Source: Paludibacteraceae bacterium
GTDB taxonomy: Bacteria; Bacteroidota; Bacteroidia; Bacteroidales; Paludibacteraceae
Assembly (NCBI GenBank): GCA_024689005.1
Contig: JAILDU010000031.1
Coordinates: forward strand, 1-37,261
Length of the DNA: 37,261 nt
Reading direction: 5' to 3'
A model generated the notes under the pieces. It saw only the letters and a list, made by a program, of their open reading frames with translations, was not told the DNA's origin and made no database searches. The translations under genes were made by a program, and so were the position numbers. Shown here in pieces: positions 1 to 7,224 of the stretch (its first letter is position 1; every line of letters begins with the position of its first letter).

Positions 1-156
1 CTAAGATATTTTTTTCGTCATAGTCATCGTCTTATTAGAATCCATACATATATCCCCATTGCTCTATAGAAAAATCTTACTAAAAAAGTTGCAAAGGTAC
101 AACTATTTTTTGACATATGCAAACTGACACCATGTTTTCCGAAAAAAATATCTTAG
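1..156. repeat. 17-base inverted repeats flanking a promoter (possible invertible segment)
   Basis: Positions 1-17 and 140-156 are exact reverse complements (CTAAGATATTTTTTTCG at the left). The left copy starts at the first base of the window, so the repeat may be longer. The 122 bases between them hold a complete leftward promoter (91-123). Promoters between inverted repeats are the usual form of phase-variable switches in Bacteroidales surface loci. The gene that would be switched lies outside the window on the left, and no recombinase gene is visible here. The repeat is AT-rich with a run of seven T, so a chance match is less unlikely than for mixed sequence. Confidence 0.5.
91..123 (-). 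promoter_or_regulatory. Bacteroidota-type promoter, leftward
   Basis: On the minus strand TTTG (123-120) is followed after 20 bases by TACCTTTGC (99-91), a perfect TAnnTTTGC -7 box. It drives a gene beyond the left edge, with transcription starting near 85. Its spacer begins CATATGTCAAAAAA, as does that of the glutathione peroxidase promoter at 37000. Confidence 0.85.
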
Positions 157-162
157 ACAAAC

Positions 163-196
163 AAGAGAAAAAGAGCGTTTCCCTACAGAAACACTC
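163..196 (-). terminator. Intrinsic terminator, leftward
   Basis: GAGCGTTTC (173-181) pairs with GAAACACTC (188-196) with one mismatch around a 6-base loop. On the minus strand the stem is followed by TTTTTCTC. Together with the palindrome at 243-274 it gives the leftward RHS module two terminators before the next promoter. Confidence 0.55.
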
Positions 197-235
197 CTTC
201 TCCTTATTTACAGATGTTAGTCTCTTTTCTTTTGT

Positions 236-274
236 GATAAAACCATCAGCGCGGCGATATCGCCGCGCTGATGG
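236..274 (-). terminator. Perfect 16-base-pair terminator palindrome
   Basis: 243-258 and 259-274 are exact reverse complements (CCATCAGCGCGGCGAT at the left). The stem is GC-rich and followed on the minus strand by TTTTATC. It lies 15 bases after the stop codon of the 289-921 gene and ends the leftward two-gene unit. Confidence 0.8.
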
Positions 275-288
275 ATAGTTAGTATAGA

Positions 289-921
289 TTACGATTGCTG
301 CGATTCAATTTCTTTCATATATGAGACAAAAGATTCGGAACTTCGTTTGCCTTTGGGCATTCCTAACTCTTTCCAATTCTCTCGAAAGAATTCAGCAACA
401 GGTCCTATACCATTAGACAAAATGATTCTCTCGCCGTTCTTAAGCCTTATATCTACTATCTCAGCACACACGTTATACGGATCAAAAGTATAACTATCCC
501 AATACCATTCCTCAATATCACTTGAACCAAAGCCAATAATTTTATTGTGACCTTTATATATAAAACTTTGCTGTTTTATGGCAATTAACAAAGTCGTATC
601 CTTATCATATTGAAACACTTGCCATCGCTGGTAAAGTTTCACACATGAAGCAAATAGCAATACACAGGAAAGCAAAGACAGCATTATGGTATATATGTTG
701 GGGTGCGAAATACTAACATATACGGCGAATCCGAATAAAGGCCAATATGTTGCAACATGAAATATTACATATAGGTTCACAAAACACCCATCTGCATGGT
801 TAAAGGAACAATTTTCGTCGGTAGTTTTCATGCTCCACCAACTCAGTCTGTTAGTATTGAGACTATATATATTTTTATTGTCACTGTTACCACTCGCTTC
901 CATCATAACCATATCCTCCAT
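289..921 (-). CDS. Small two-helix membrane protein, candidate immunity partner of the RHS tip
   Basis: I do not recognise the family. The 210-residue product has a polar N-terminus, two likely membrane helices (about residues 47-70 and 76-95) and a soluble C-terminal part of about 110 residues. The reading frame starts inside the end of the upstream RHS-tip gene and overlaps it by 35 bases, which suggests translational coupling. A GGAGG sits 8 bases before the ATG pair at residues 6-7, so translation may begin at residue 6 or 7. The pattern of an RHS C-terminal tip followed at once by a small gene is typical of toxin-immunity pairs, and membrane immunity proteins usually protect against toxins acting in the membrane or periplasm. 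The immunity role is inferred from position only. Confidence 0.6.
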   Translation of the reverse strand: MEDMVMMEASGNSDNKNIYSLNTNRLSWWSMKTTDENCSFNHADGCFVNLYVIFHVATYWPLFGFAVYVSISHPNIYTIMLSLLSCVLLFASCVKLYQRWQVFQYDKDTTLLIAIKQQSFIYKGHNKIIGFGSSDIEEWYWDSYTFDPYNVCAEIVDIRLKNGERIILSNGIGPVAEFFRENWKELGMPKGKRSSESFVSYMKEIESQQS

Positions 922-1696
922 AATTTGCCCAAAATCCTTTGCCGTTAAGAGTAGATTCGAGACTGTTAACCGTATTTATAAAGTATTCTCCTGCCTTGTA
1001 ATAACACCAACCAGACAGAACAACTCCGGCAGTAGCAAGCGCATATGGGGCTACACTCAAGGCCACCGGAGCGACTTTAGGTCCAAGTGTAGTCAACATT
1101 TTTTTTGCTGTTCCATCTAAGACAGAAGTCACTGCTAAAGTAAGTGCTTCTTTTGCAAAGTCATCCGCGAATCGAGGATTGTATCCTTTCTCAAGATAAT
1201 ATTCATAGATATTGTATGCATTTTGAATAGTTCGCGTGTCACCAATGATAGTAGTTGTTAAAAACCCAATCGACCCCATCTTCTTACCTATTTCTTCCCT
1301 TAACAAATTATCAGCAATCCCCAAAGAAATATCCTTTGACAAAGATCTCCCGATAGCAGTTGCTATTTGTCCCTTGGATAGCGCTTTGAAGGAAGAGGCT
1401 CTGCCACCTCCTCCGCCTCCTTCTATGTAGCGTTTCAAATACCACAAATATGAGTGCTCCATTTCGCCTGCCCGTATAAGATCACCTTTTCCGAATTGAG
1501 GGTCCCATTCATCGTCTAAGCATATGTATATACTGTTGTCACCATCATCAACAACGTTTATTACTCTGCCTTCTATGTTAGTAACAACACATTGACGTAC
1601 AGACATCAATCCCATGTGGTCAATGCAGTTGATAAAGTTATTGCCTGCATAGGCGTAAGGCGATTGCCAAGGGGTTTGTTCACACAGCGGGTCCAT
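887..1696 (-). CDS. Orphan RHS-repeat C-terminal tip with unknown effector domain
   Basis: The first 30 residues (MDPLCEQTPWQSPYAYAGNN, then a FINCIDHMGL-like end) are the conserved end of an RHS core. The match continues upstream in frame without an ATG: 1697-1792 encodes NGKEF, then YDYGFRGYYATIGRFTS, as in full RHS proteins. The N-terminal thousand or more residues and the signal peptide are missing. After the core comes a variable tip of about 240 residues with six glycines at 93-98 and a hydrophobic stretch near 213-238. I see no known nuclease or deaminase motif. A promoter at 1799-1831 places the transcript start about where the RHS match begins, so the fragment may be expressed from the ATG at 1696. 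It may equally be a silent displaced tip or a pseudogene. Confidence 0.6.
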   Translation of the reverse strand: MDPLCEQTPWQSPYAYAGNNFINCIDHMGLMSVRQCVVTNIEGRVINVVDDGDNSIYICLDDEWDPQFGKGDLIRAGEMEHSYLWYLKRYIEGGGGGGRASSFKALSKGQIATAIGRSLSKDISLGIADNLLREEIGKKMGSIGFLTTTIIGDTRTIQNAYNIYEYYLEKGYNPRFADDFAKEALTLAVTSVLDGTAKKMLTTLGPKVAPVALSVAPYALATAGVVLSGWCYYKAGEYFINTVNSLESTLNGKGFWANYGGYGYDGSEW

Positions 1697-1798
1697 GCTG
1701 GTGAAACGGCCGATGGTGGCGTAGTACCCACGGAAACCGTAGTCATAGACATCATATCCCGAATCCTCTATAAACTCTTTGCCGTTGCAAAATACTGT

Positions 1799-1831
1799 GC
1801 AAAAGTAATACTTTTTTCTGAATTGTGCAAA
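1799..1831 (-). promoter_or_regulatory. Promoter in front of the RHS tip
   Basis: On the minus strand TTTG (1831-1828), 20 bases, then TACTTTTGC (1807-1799). Transcription should start near 1792, just where similarity to RHS core begins, so the promoter appears joined directly to an internal piece of an RHS gene. Confidence 0.75.
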
Positions 1832-1968
1832 TGAAACAAAAAAAAATGATATTTTTTGTCGGAGTGTGATGGGGCGGTTGAGAGATGGAGGTTAGTCCAA
1901 AATGAACCTATAAACAACTCCTTATTCCTTCACTCTTTAATTCTTAATTCTTTTATTAATCCGCTGTC

Positions 1969-2144
1969 GATTACGATAGATACACGATAGATACACGTTA
2001 GATACACGTTAGATACACGATACATATACGTAAGATATACGATACATATACGTTAGATATACGATATATTATGCTTATCAACCCGTAAGAACACAGCAAG
2101 AACACCGAAAGTACACGGTAAGAACATAGAAGCAACACCGAGCG
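1969..2144. repeat. Tandem array of 11-base units (array A)
   Basis: Sixteen consecutive 11-base units stay in register without an insertion or deletion. The first nine resemble ATACACGATAG or ATATACGTTAG; after one weak unit and a transition the later ones resemble AACACCGAAAG or TACACGGTAAG. The array is preceded by an AT-rich run of CTCTTTAATTC-like heptads (about 1930-1957) and by AATCCGCTGTC. The same flank and units recur at the right end of the window. There is no convincing open reading frame in 1697-2317 on either strand. Confidence 0.9.
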
Positions 2145-2317
2145 AATAATCCATTTTTGCTTTGCTCACGCGGTATAAAACAAGAGCCTCCCTTTTCTTT
2201 TTTGGGGAGGAGATCCGCATATATTACCGCTTTCCACGTTGCCGGCCCGGCGGTAATGAACGAAACAATACATAAATAGGCGAAAAGGCCCAACATGCTT
2301 CGCGGGCAGATTTCCGG
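2145..2317. other. Intergenic region with two hairpins, no gene
   Basis: CTCCC/GGGAG arms around a T-rich loop lie near 2192-2215, and ATTACCGC (2223-2230) pairs with GCGGTAAT (2250-2257). Either could end transcription of the leftward lipoprotein gene at 2318, but neither has a clear T-run in the right place. I see no gene here. Confidence 0.4.
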
Positions 2318-2827
2318 CTACTTCTGCAATCGTTTCTGGTATTTTTGCACTTCGAGGGAAGTCTTGCGAATACGGAGCTCAAGTTCGTTGATGTCCGTCA
2401 TAAGCACTTGCAGATGTTGTGCGCGCTGGAGAGCATCTTGTTCTTTGCCTCGGAAATTGTCAGCGGAGTCGGACAGACGCTTGCCGTTTCGATAGGCAAC
2501 CATATCTTTTCCGTCATCCCGAACCATGATTCGCACGTCAGAATAGAGTCCCTTGATAGCAGAGTTTTTGACCACGTAGTATCCATGATCCTGGTATTTC
2601 TCGTTACGCTCATACTTGAAGAGTTTGAGCAAGCTGTCAACCTGCGGCGTAAGTTGCTCGAGTTGCGATTGATAGAAAGCGAGACTGCGTTGCTGTTCGC
2701 ACAATGCGATGCTATCTTTGAGATGTTTTTCTACGCGATATTGCTCAACTTTAGACGCGCGATTGCATGCCATACAGCTAACACACAATGCGACCAAACA
2801 GACAAATTTAACTATATACTTATTCAT
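2318..2827 (-). CDS. Small lipoprotein with coiled-coil ends
   Basis: I do not recognise the family. Translation most likely starts at the ATG ending at 2827: the in-frame ATG at 2890 lies inside the promoter. From 2827 the protein has 169 residues with a lipoprotein signal (MNKYIVKFVCLVALCVSCMA, lipidated at the cysteine of SC or of the following AC). Charged helical stretches at both ends look like coiled coil, and a central part of about 50 residues is mixed in character. It is probably a membrane-anchored periplasmic protein. It has its own promoter at 2859-2891 and lies divergent from the OmpA/TPR lipoprotein gene. Confidence 0.75.
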   Translation of the reverse strand: MNKYIVKFVCLVALCVSCMACNRASKVEQYRVEKHLKDSIALCEQQRSLAFYQSQLEQLTPQVDSLLKLFKYERNEKYQDHGYYVVKNSAIKGLYSDVRIMVRDDGKDMVAYRNGKRLSDSADNFRGKEQDALQRAQHLQVLMTDINELELRIRKTSLEVQKYQKRLQK

Positions 2828-2858
2828 GCTAATATAAATATAATATACGAATGCGGGT

Positions 2859-2891
2859 GCAAAGGTACAAAAAAAACTCGACTTGTGCAAA
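2859..2891 (-). promoter_or_regulatory. Promoter of the small lipoprotein gene
   Basis: On the minus strand TTTG (2891-2888), 20 bases, TACCTTTGC (2867-2859). The expected leader is only about 25 bases, which rules out the longer reading frame starting at 2890. Confidence 0.85.
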
Positions 2892-2952
2892 TAAAATTGT
2901 ATTATTCGTATCAGAATGCCGAATCACATCGGTGTAAGGCCTGCTATTTCGC

Positions 2953-3061
2953 TCGGTTTAGTCTCGTAATCATCTCGAGTATTGTCTAGGATTGATTCGA
3001 GATGAGTTCGATTAAATCCCGACAAACCCCGATGAAACCTCGATGAAACCTCGATAATTCC
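2953..3061. repeat. Tandem array of degenerate 11-base units (array B)
   Basis: TCG (or a one-base variant) recurs at 2953, 2964, 2975, 2986, 2997, 3008, 3019, 3029, 3040 and 3051. Every step is 11 bases except one of 10. The last units are nearly identical (TCGATGAAACC); the earlier ones are degenerate. The array lies between the divergent promoters at 2859-2891 and 3146-3178. Confidence 0.8.
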
Positions 3062-3145
3062 ACGGCGAGAAGTATGTTATAGAACAAGTAATTATTCGAA
3101 AATAATCTTTTTATACACAAATATCTATTTTTTTTTGCAAAAAAA

Positions 3146-3178
3146 CTTGCACATTCAAAAAAATTGTTGTAATTTTGC
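3146..3178 (+). promoter_or_regulatory. Promoter of the OmpA/TPR lipoprotein gene
   Basis: CTTG (3146-3149), 20 bases, TAATTTTGC (3170-3178). It gives a leader of about 205 bases, long for this genome, which contains a 38-codon reading frame at 3207-3323. Confidence 0.8.
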
Positions 3179-3206
3179 AGCCGTTAAATATAAACGCGCG
3201 TCATCT

Positions 3207-3323
3207 ATGGGTGCGAGTGCGCCATATTATGTGCAATATAAGACACTCTGTATGGCTATAGATAAGGCATCCGAGACAGGCGTTTGGGTTACGGAAAGGC
3301 ATAGTGCATGGAACGTAACTTGA
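3207..3323 (+). CDS. Possible 38-codon leader reading frame
   Basis: An ATG at 3207, inside the predicted transcript, opens a 38-codon frame ending 66 bases before the next gene. The product (MGASAPYYVQYKTLCMAIDK at its start) resembles nothing I recognise and has no signal or membrane segment. It could be an upstream peptide, a gene remnant or chance. Confidence 0.25.
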   Translation: MGASAPYYVQYKTLCMAIDKASETGVWVTERHSAWNVT

Positions 3324-3391
3324 GGAATAAAAAACAACAAGAAAAAGATAAGAAACAAATTAATAATCACTAATTTTTATAATTTTCTACT

Positions 3392-5077
3392 ATGAAGAAA
3401 GGTTTATTTCTTAGCCTCATTGCTGTAGTAGCAGTGTTGGCATCGTGTAGCAAATCGCTGCCGAAACCGGAAGAGATCACAGTTAACCCGAGTCCGCTGG
3501 AGAAGCGCGGTAGTAAAGTAAACGCAGAAATTACCGGTACTTTCCCTGAGAAGAAGTTCGCAAAGAACGGTGTATTGGTAGTAACTCCGGTATTGAAATT
3601 CGGTGGCCAAGAGCTGCTGGGTGAGCCTCAGACTTATGTTGGTGAGAAAGTAAAAGAGAACGGCAAGACCGTCAACTACAAAAAGGGTGGCAAATACAGC
3701 CAGAGCTGCGAATTTACTTATCAGCCTGCAATGCGCAAGTGCGAGCTCTACCTGCGCTTCGATGCTAAGATTAAGAACAAAGAGATTAAGATTCCAGATC
3801 TGAAGGTAGCTGACGGTATGGTAGCCACCAGCGAGTTGGCTGAAGCTGGAGACAACAAGAGTGTAATCACTCCGGATAAGTTCCAACGTGTTATCCAAGA
3901 GACCACAGAGGCTGACATCAAGTTCTTGATCCAACAGTCTAAACTGCGTTCTGAGGAGACCAAGTCTGAGAGCGTTAATAGCCTGAAGGAGGCTATCTTG
4001 TCCACCAAGGATAACGATCGCAGAGAGATCAACAAGCTGGAGGTTAGCGGCTACGCTTCACCGGATGGTTCACAGAGCCTGAACGAGAACCTGGCTAAGA
4101 ACCGTCAGAACAACGCAGCCAACTTCCTCAAACAAGACCTGAAGAAGAACAAAATGAGCGTTGAGATTGCTTCTAACATCACCGCTGAGGACTGGGACGG
4201 TTTCCAGAAGGCAATGGAGCAAAGCAACATGCAGGACAAAGAACTCGTTCTTCGTGTGCTCTCTATGTACAGCGATCCTGAGGAGCGTGAGGCACAGATC
4301 AAGAACCTGAGCTCTGTATACGGTACTATCGCTGACGAGATCCTGCCGGCATTGCGTCGCAGCCGTCTGATCCTGACCACCGACCTGATTGGTAAGAGCG
4401 ATGAGGAGATCAAGCAGTTGGCTAAGGAAGATCCTTCACAGCTGAATGTAGAGGAACTGCTCTACGGTGCAACTCTGTTCAGCGATAAGCAAGACAAATT
4501 GGCTTGCTACAAGAGTGCAGCAGATCAATACAATGACTATCGTGCATGGAACAACATGGGCCAGGTTTACTTCAGCGAGGGTAATATCGCAGAGGCTCGT
4601 CGTTGCTTCTCCAAGGCTTTGGATATCGAGCCTAACAACGCTGACGTTAACTTCAACGCAGGTTTGGCAGCATTGGCAGACGCTGATCTGGCAAAGGCAG
4701 AGGAGTACTTCGGTAAGGCAGCAGGCACCAAGGGTAACCTGAAGGGCGCTATGGGTACCATGTACACCATGAAGGGTGACTACAAGGCAGCTAAGAACGC
4801 TTATGGCGAGACCGCAAGCAACAACGCAGCAGTTCAGCAGATCCTGAACGAGGACTATGCAGGTGCTCGTCAGACTCTGGACAACGTAAAAGAGCCGAAC
4901 GCAACTACTTCTTACCTGAAGGCAATTGTAGCAGCTCGTACCAACGACAAGGACGGCGTATATAGCAACCTGAAGGATGCTATTGCAAAGGACAGCTCGT
5001 ACAAGGCTCGTGCTAACGAGGATATCGAGTTTGCTAAGTTTGCTGAGGATGAGGAATTCAAGGCTATCATCAAGTAA
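3392..5077 (+). CDS. Lipoprotein with OmpA-like segment and TPR repeats
   Basis: The 561-residue product begins with a lipoprotein signal (MKKGLFLSLIAVVAVLASCS) and should be anchored in the outer or inner membrane facing the periplasm. Residues about 30-160 form a beta-rich domain that I cannot name. Residues about 205-245 carry an OmpA-family pattern (EVSGYASPDGS, then NLAKNRQNNAANFLK), the usual peptidoglycan-contact fold. Residues about 370-480 contain tetratricopeptide repeats (WNNMGQVYFSEGNIAEARRC and its follower), usually used for protein contacts. Codon use is strongly biased (AAC, CTG, CGT, GGT) compared with its neighbours, as in highly expressed genes. The promoter at 3146-3178 and the 205-base leader are its own. 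A structural cell-envelope role is inferred. Confidence 0.85.
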   Translation: MKKGLFLSLIAVVAVLASCSKSLPKPEEITVNPSPLEKRGSKVNAEITGTFPEKKFAKNGVLVVTPVLKFGGQELLGEPQTYVGEKVKENGKTVNYKKGGKYSQSCEFTYQPAMRKCELYLRFDAKIKNKEIKIPDLKVADGMVATSELAEAGDNKSVITPDKFQRVIQETTEADIKFLIQQSKLRSEETKSESVNSLKEAILSTKDNDRREINKLEVSGYASPDGSQSLNENLAKNRQNNAANFLKQDLKKNKMSVEIASNITAEDWDGFQKAMEQSNMQDKELVLRVLSMYSDPEEREAQIKNLSSVYGTIADEILPALRRSRLILTTDLIGKSDEEIKQLAKEDPSQLNVEELLYGATLFSDKQDKLACYKSAADQYNDYRAWNNMGQVYFSEGNIAEARRCFSKALDIEPNNADVNFNAGLAALADADLAKAEEYFGKAAGTKGNLKGAMGTMYTMKGDYKAAKNAYGETASNNAAVQQILNEDYAGARQTLDNVKEPNATTSYLKAIVAARTNDKDGVYSNLKDAIAKDSSYKARANEDIEFAKFAEDEEFKAIIK

Positions 5078-5105
5078 GTTGAAGTAAACAGTCGAAAGAC
5101 AACAG

Positions 5106-5342
5106 ATGTCAGTACTTTTTCCGAAAGTACAGAAACCCCGTGAGTGGGACTATCGTCCCATCTACTACGATAAGGATAAGGAGGCGCGCAAGGATAAAAA
5201 ACTTGCGCGTCTTCATCACGGGTCTTTTCGAGAGGAACATGAGAAGAACATGAGCGAACTGCGTCGCCGCAAGCCGTCCAAGTTGGCGTTTTGGATAGCG
5301 TTGCTGGTGATGCTGCTTTTTGCATTCTTCTTCCTCCTATAA
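5106..5342 (+). CDS. Small single-pass membrane protein upstream of mutL
   Basis: The 78-residue product has a highly charged N-terminal part (about residues 1-55, rich in Lys, Arg, Asp, Glu) and one C-terminal membrane helix (about 60-78) that reaches the end of the chain, as in tail-anchored proteins with the bulk in the cytoplasm. It lies 28 bases after the lipoprotein gene and 36 bases before mutL, so it is probably transcribed with both. Function unknown. Confidence 0.75.
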   Translation: MSVLFPKVQKPREWDYRPIYYDKDKEARKDKKLARLHHGSFREEHEKNMSELRRRKPSKLAFWIALLVMLLFAFFFLL

Positions 5343-5378
5343 ACAAATTCTCAATCATTCTTTCATTCGTTAGAGATA

Positions 5379-7184
5379 GTGGATATCATCCATCTTTTAC
5401 CGGATAGTGTGGCCAACCAGATAGCAGCGGGAGAGGTTATTCAACGCCCTGCATCGTGTCTGAAAGAGTTGGTCGAAAACAGCCTGGATGCCGGCGCAAG
5501 TCGAATCCAGGTGATTGTTCGTGATGCCGGTCGCACGCTATTACAGGTGATAGATAACGGATCGGGAATGAGCGAGACAGACGCCCGCATGGCCTTTGAG
5601 CGTCATGCGACCAGTAAGATAACCCAGGCGCAAGACTTGTTCTCGTTGCGCACAATGGGTTTTCGCGGCGAGGCGTTAGCATCTATATGCGCAGTAGCAC
5701 AAGTGGAGATGCAGACACGCCGCGCAGAAGATGAAGTGGGCAACCTGCTTGAGATACACGGGTCGAATGTAGTTAGAAGCGAGTCATGCAGTTGCCCGGT
5801 GGGAACAAATATCAAGGTCAGCAATCTATTCTTTAATGTACCTGTGAGGCGCAAGTTTCTGAAGACCGACCAAACCGAACTGCGCAATCTGCTGACCGAG
5901 TTTTATCATATCGTATTGGTGTACCCGAAAGTGGGATTTACCTTTGTACACAACGATGAGATAATATTGGAATTGCCGGCACAATCAGAAAAGCAACGTA
6001 TCGAAACCATATTCGGCAATCCGACACGCAACAGCTATACTTCAGGCTTGGTGGAAATTAAGACCGAGACGGAGTTGGTGAATATTCATGGTTTTGTAGT
6101 GAAACCGGAATCCGTGACGCGCAAAGCGGAACAGTATTTCTTTGTGAACGGCCGCTACATGCGTCACCCGTATTTTTTGAAGGCGGTACAAACAGCCTAT
6201 ACAGGCATGCTGGCGAATGATTACCAGCCGTCCTTCTTCATCTATTTTGACATCAATCCCGAAGCAATAGATGTGAATATCCATCCAACCAAGACGGAGA
6301 TTAAGTTTGCAGACGAGCAGACAATATTTCAGATTCTAATGGCTTCGGTTCGCGAGGCATTGGGAAAGTTCACTCTGGTGCCACAGATAGATTTTGACAC
6401 CCAAGGAAGCATAGACATTCCGCTTCCGAGCAGCCAACCGGCACATCTACCGCAAGTGTCTATAGACCCGAACTATAATCCTTTTCACTCGCGGAGCAAC
6501 AGCGCATTTACAACACGGCCGACTTCACAGAGTTGGGAACAACTATATAATCAACCCGAGCCATTGATTCCGGCAGAAAAGAGCTACGCAGGAGACAAAC
6601 CGCTACTAACACCGGATGAAGACATAAGCGGTCTGTTGGGTCAATATGGCGGGAAGTACATTCTGCTTTCCACGGAAGATGGGTTGTTGATGATAAATCA
6701 ACACCGCGCGCACGTAGCAATATTGTACGCGCAGATGCTCAGCATGCAAGCGTGCGCGCAAGGCGTGATGCAGCAATTACTATTCCCGGAAGTGATTGAA
6801 TTACAGCCGGATGAGATGGTTCTAATAGAAAATATGCTATCCGACCTGCGAGCCATAGGATTTGATTTAGAGCAACTGAGTCCGAACAGTTATTCGATAC
6901 AAGGTGTACCATCTCAACTGGCCACCAAGTCGCCGATACCCGTGCTGCAACAAGTGCTGTCTAAGGTACGCGAGCGCGGCGCAGATACACAAACGGAATG
7001 GCGCAAGGAGATAGCGCTTTCGCTGGCAGAGACAGCAGCTATACCCAACGGACACAGCCTGACTGAAGAGGAAATGCGAGATATAGTACAGAAACTCTTC
7101 AAACTGGATTCGTACTCTCGCACACCGGACGGAAAAGTGATTGCTTCGTGCATAACAAATGACGAGATAAGCAAGAGGTTTTAG
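5379..7184 (+). CDS. mutL: DNA mismatch repair protein MutL
   Basis: MutL couples mismatch recognition by MutS to strand removal. The N-terminal GHKL ATPase is intact: ELVENSLDAGA (residues 30-40), DNGSGM (59-64), GFRGEAL (94-100). A transducer domain follows to about 330, then a variable linker rich in Ser and Pro, then the C-terminal dimerisation domain. The position of the endonuclease motif DQHAxxExxxxE reads NQHRAHVAILYA (439-450), so the metal-binding acidic residues are replaced and this copy probably does not nick DNA itself. The start is a GTG at 5379, the only one that gives the standard beginning DIIHLLPDSVANQIAAGEV. Length (601) is normal. Confidence 0.97.
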   Translation: MDIIHLLPDSVANQIAAGEVIQRPASCLKELVENSLDAGASRIQVIVRDAGRTLLQVIDNGSGMSETDARMAFERHATSKITQAQDLFSLRTMGFRGEALASICAVAQVEMQTRRAEDEVGNLLEIHGSNVVRSESCSCPVGTNIKVSNLFFNVPVRRKFLKTDQTELRNLLTEFYHIVLVYPKVGFTFVHNDEIILELPAQSEKQRIETIFGNPTRNSYTSGLVEIKTETELVNIHGFVVKPESVTRKAEQYFFVNGRYMRHPYFLKAVQTAYTGMLANDYQPSFFIYFDINPEAIDVNIHPTKTEIKFADEQTIFQILMASVREALGKFTLVPQIDFDTQGSIDIPLPSSQPAHLPQVSIDPNYNPFHSRSNSAFTTRPTSQSWEQLYNQPEPLIPAEKSYAGDKPLLTPDEDISGLLGQYGGKYILLSTEDGLLMINQHRAHVAILYAQMLSMQACAQGVMQQLLFPEVIELQPDEMVLIENMLSDLRAIGFDLEQLSPNSYSIQGVPSQLATKSPIPVLQQVLSKVRERGADTQTEWRKEIALSLAETAAIPNGHSLTEEEMRDIVQKLFKLDSYSRTPDGKVIASCITNDEISKRF

Positions 7185-7224
7185 CGTGGCGAAAGCATAG
7201 AAAAAGATAGCAGAAAGAATCACC

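Noticed and set aside
1..45. Minus-strand short frame (MDSNKTMTMTKKIS, stop at 1-3) after the leftward promoter
   Set aside because: Fourteen codons, low complexity and ending in the inverted repeat; more likely leader DNA than a gene.
1969..2144. CRISPR-like array
   Set aside because: Units of 11 bases are contiguous with no spacers and there are no cas genes; the same holds for the other four arrays.
2078..2296. 72-residue minus-strand open frame beginning MLGLFAYLCIVSF
   Set aside because: It is made largely from array A and the hairpin region, has no promoter, and its cysteine-rich end is a translation of 11-base repeats.
2345..2989. 214-residue plus-strand frame over the small lipoprotein gene
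   Set aside because: It runs antisense through a gene with promoter and signal peptide, and its sequence shows no family pattern.
3000..3030. tRNA T-loop-like text (GTTCGATTAAATCCC)
   Set aside because: No acceptor stem, anticodon arm or D arm can be drawn; the text belongs to array B.
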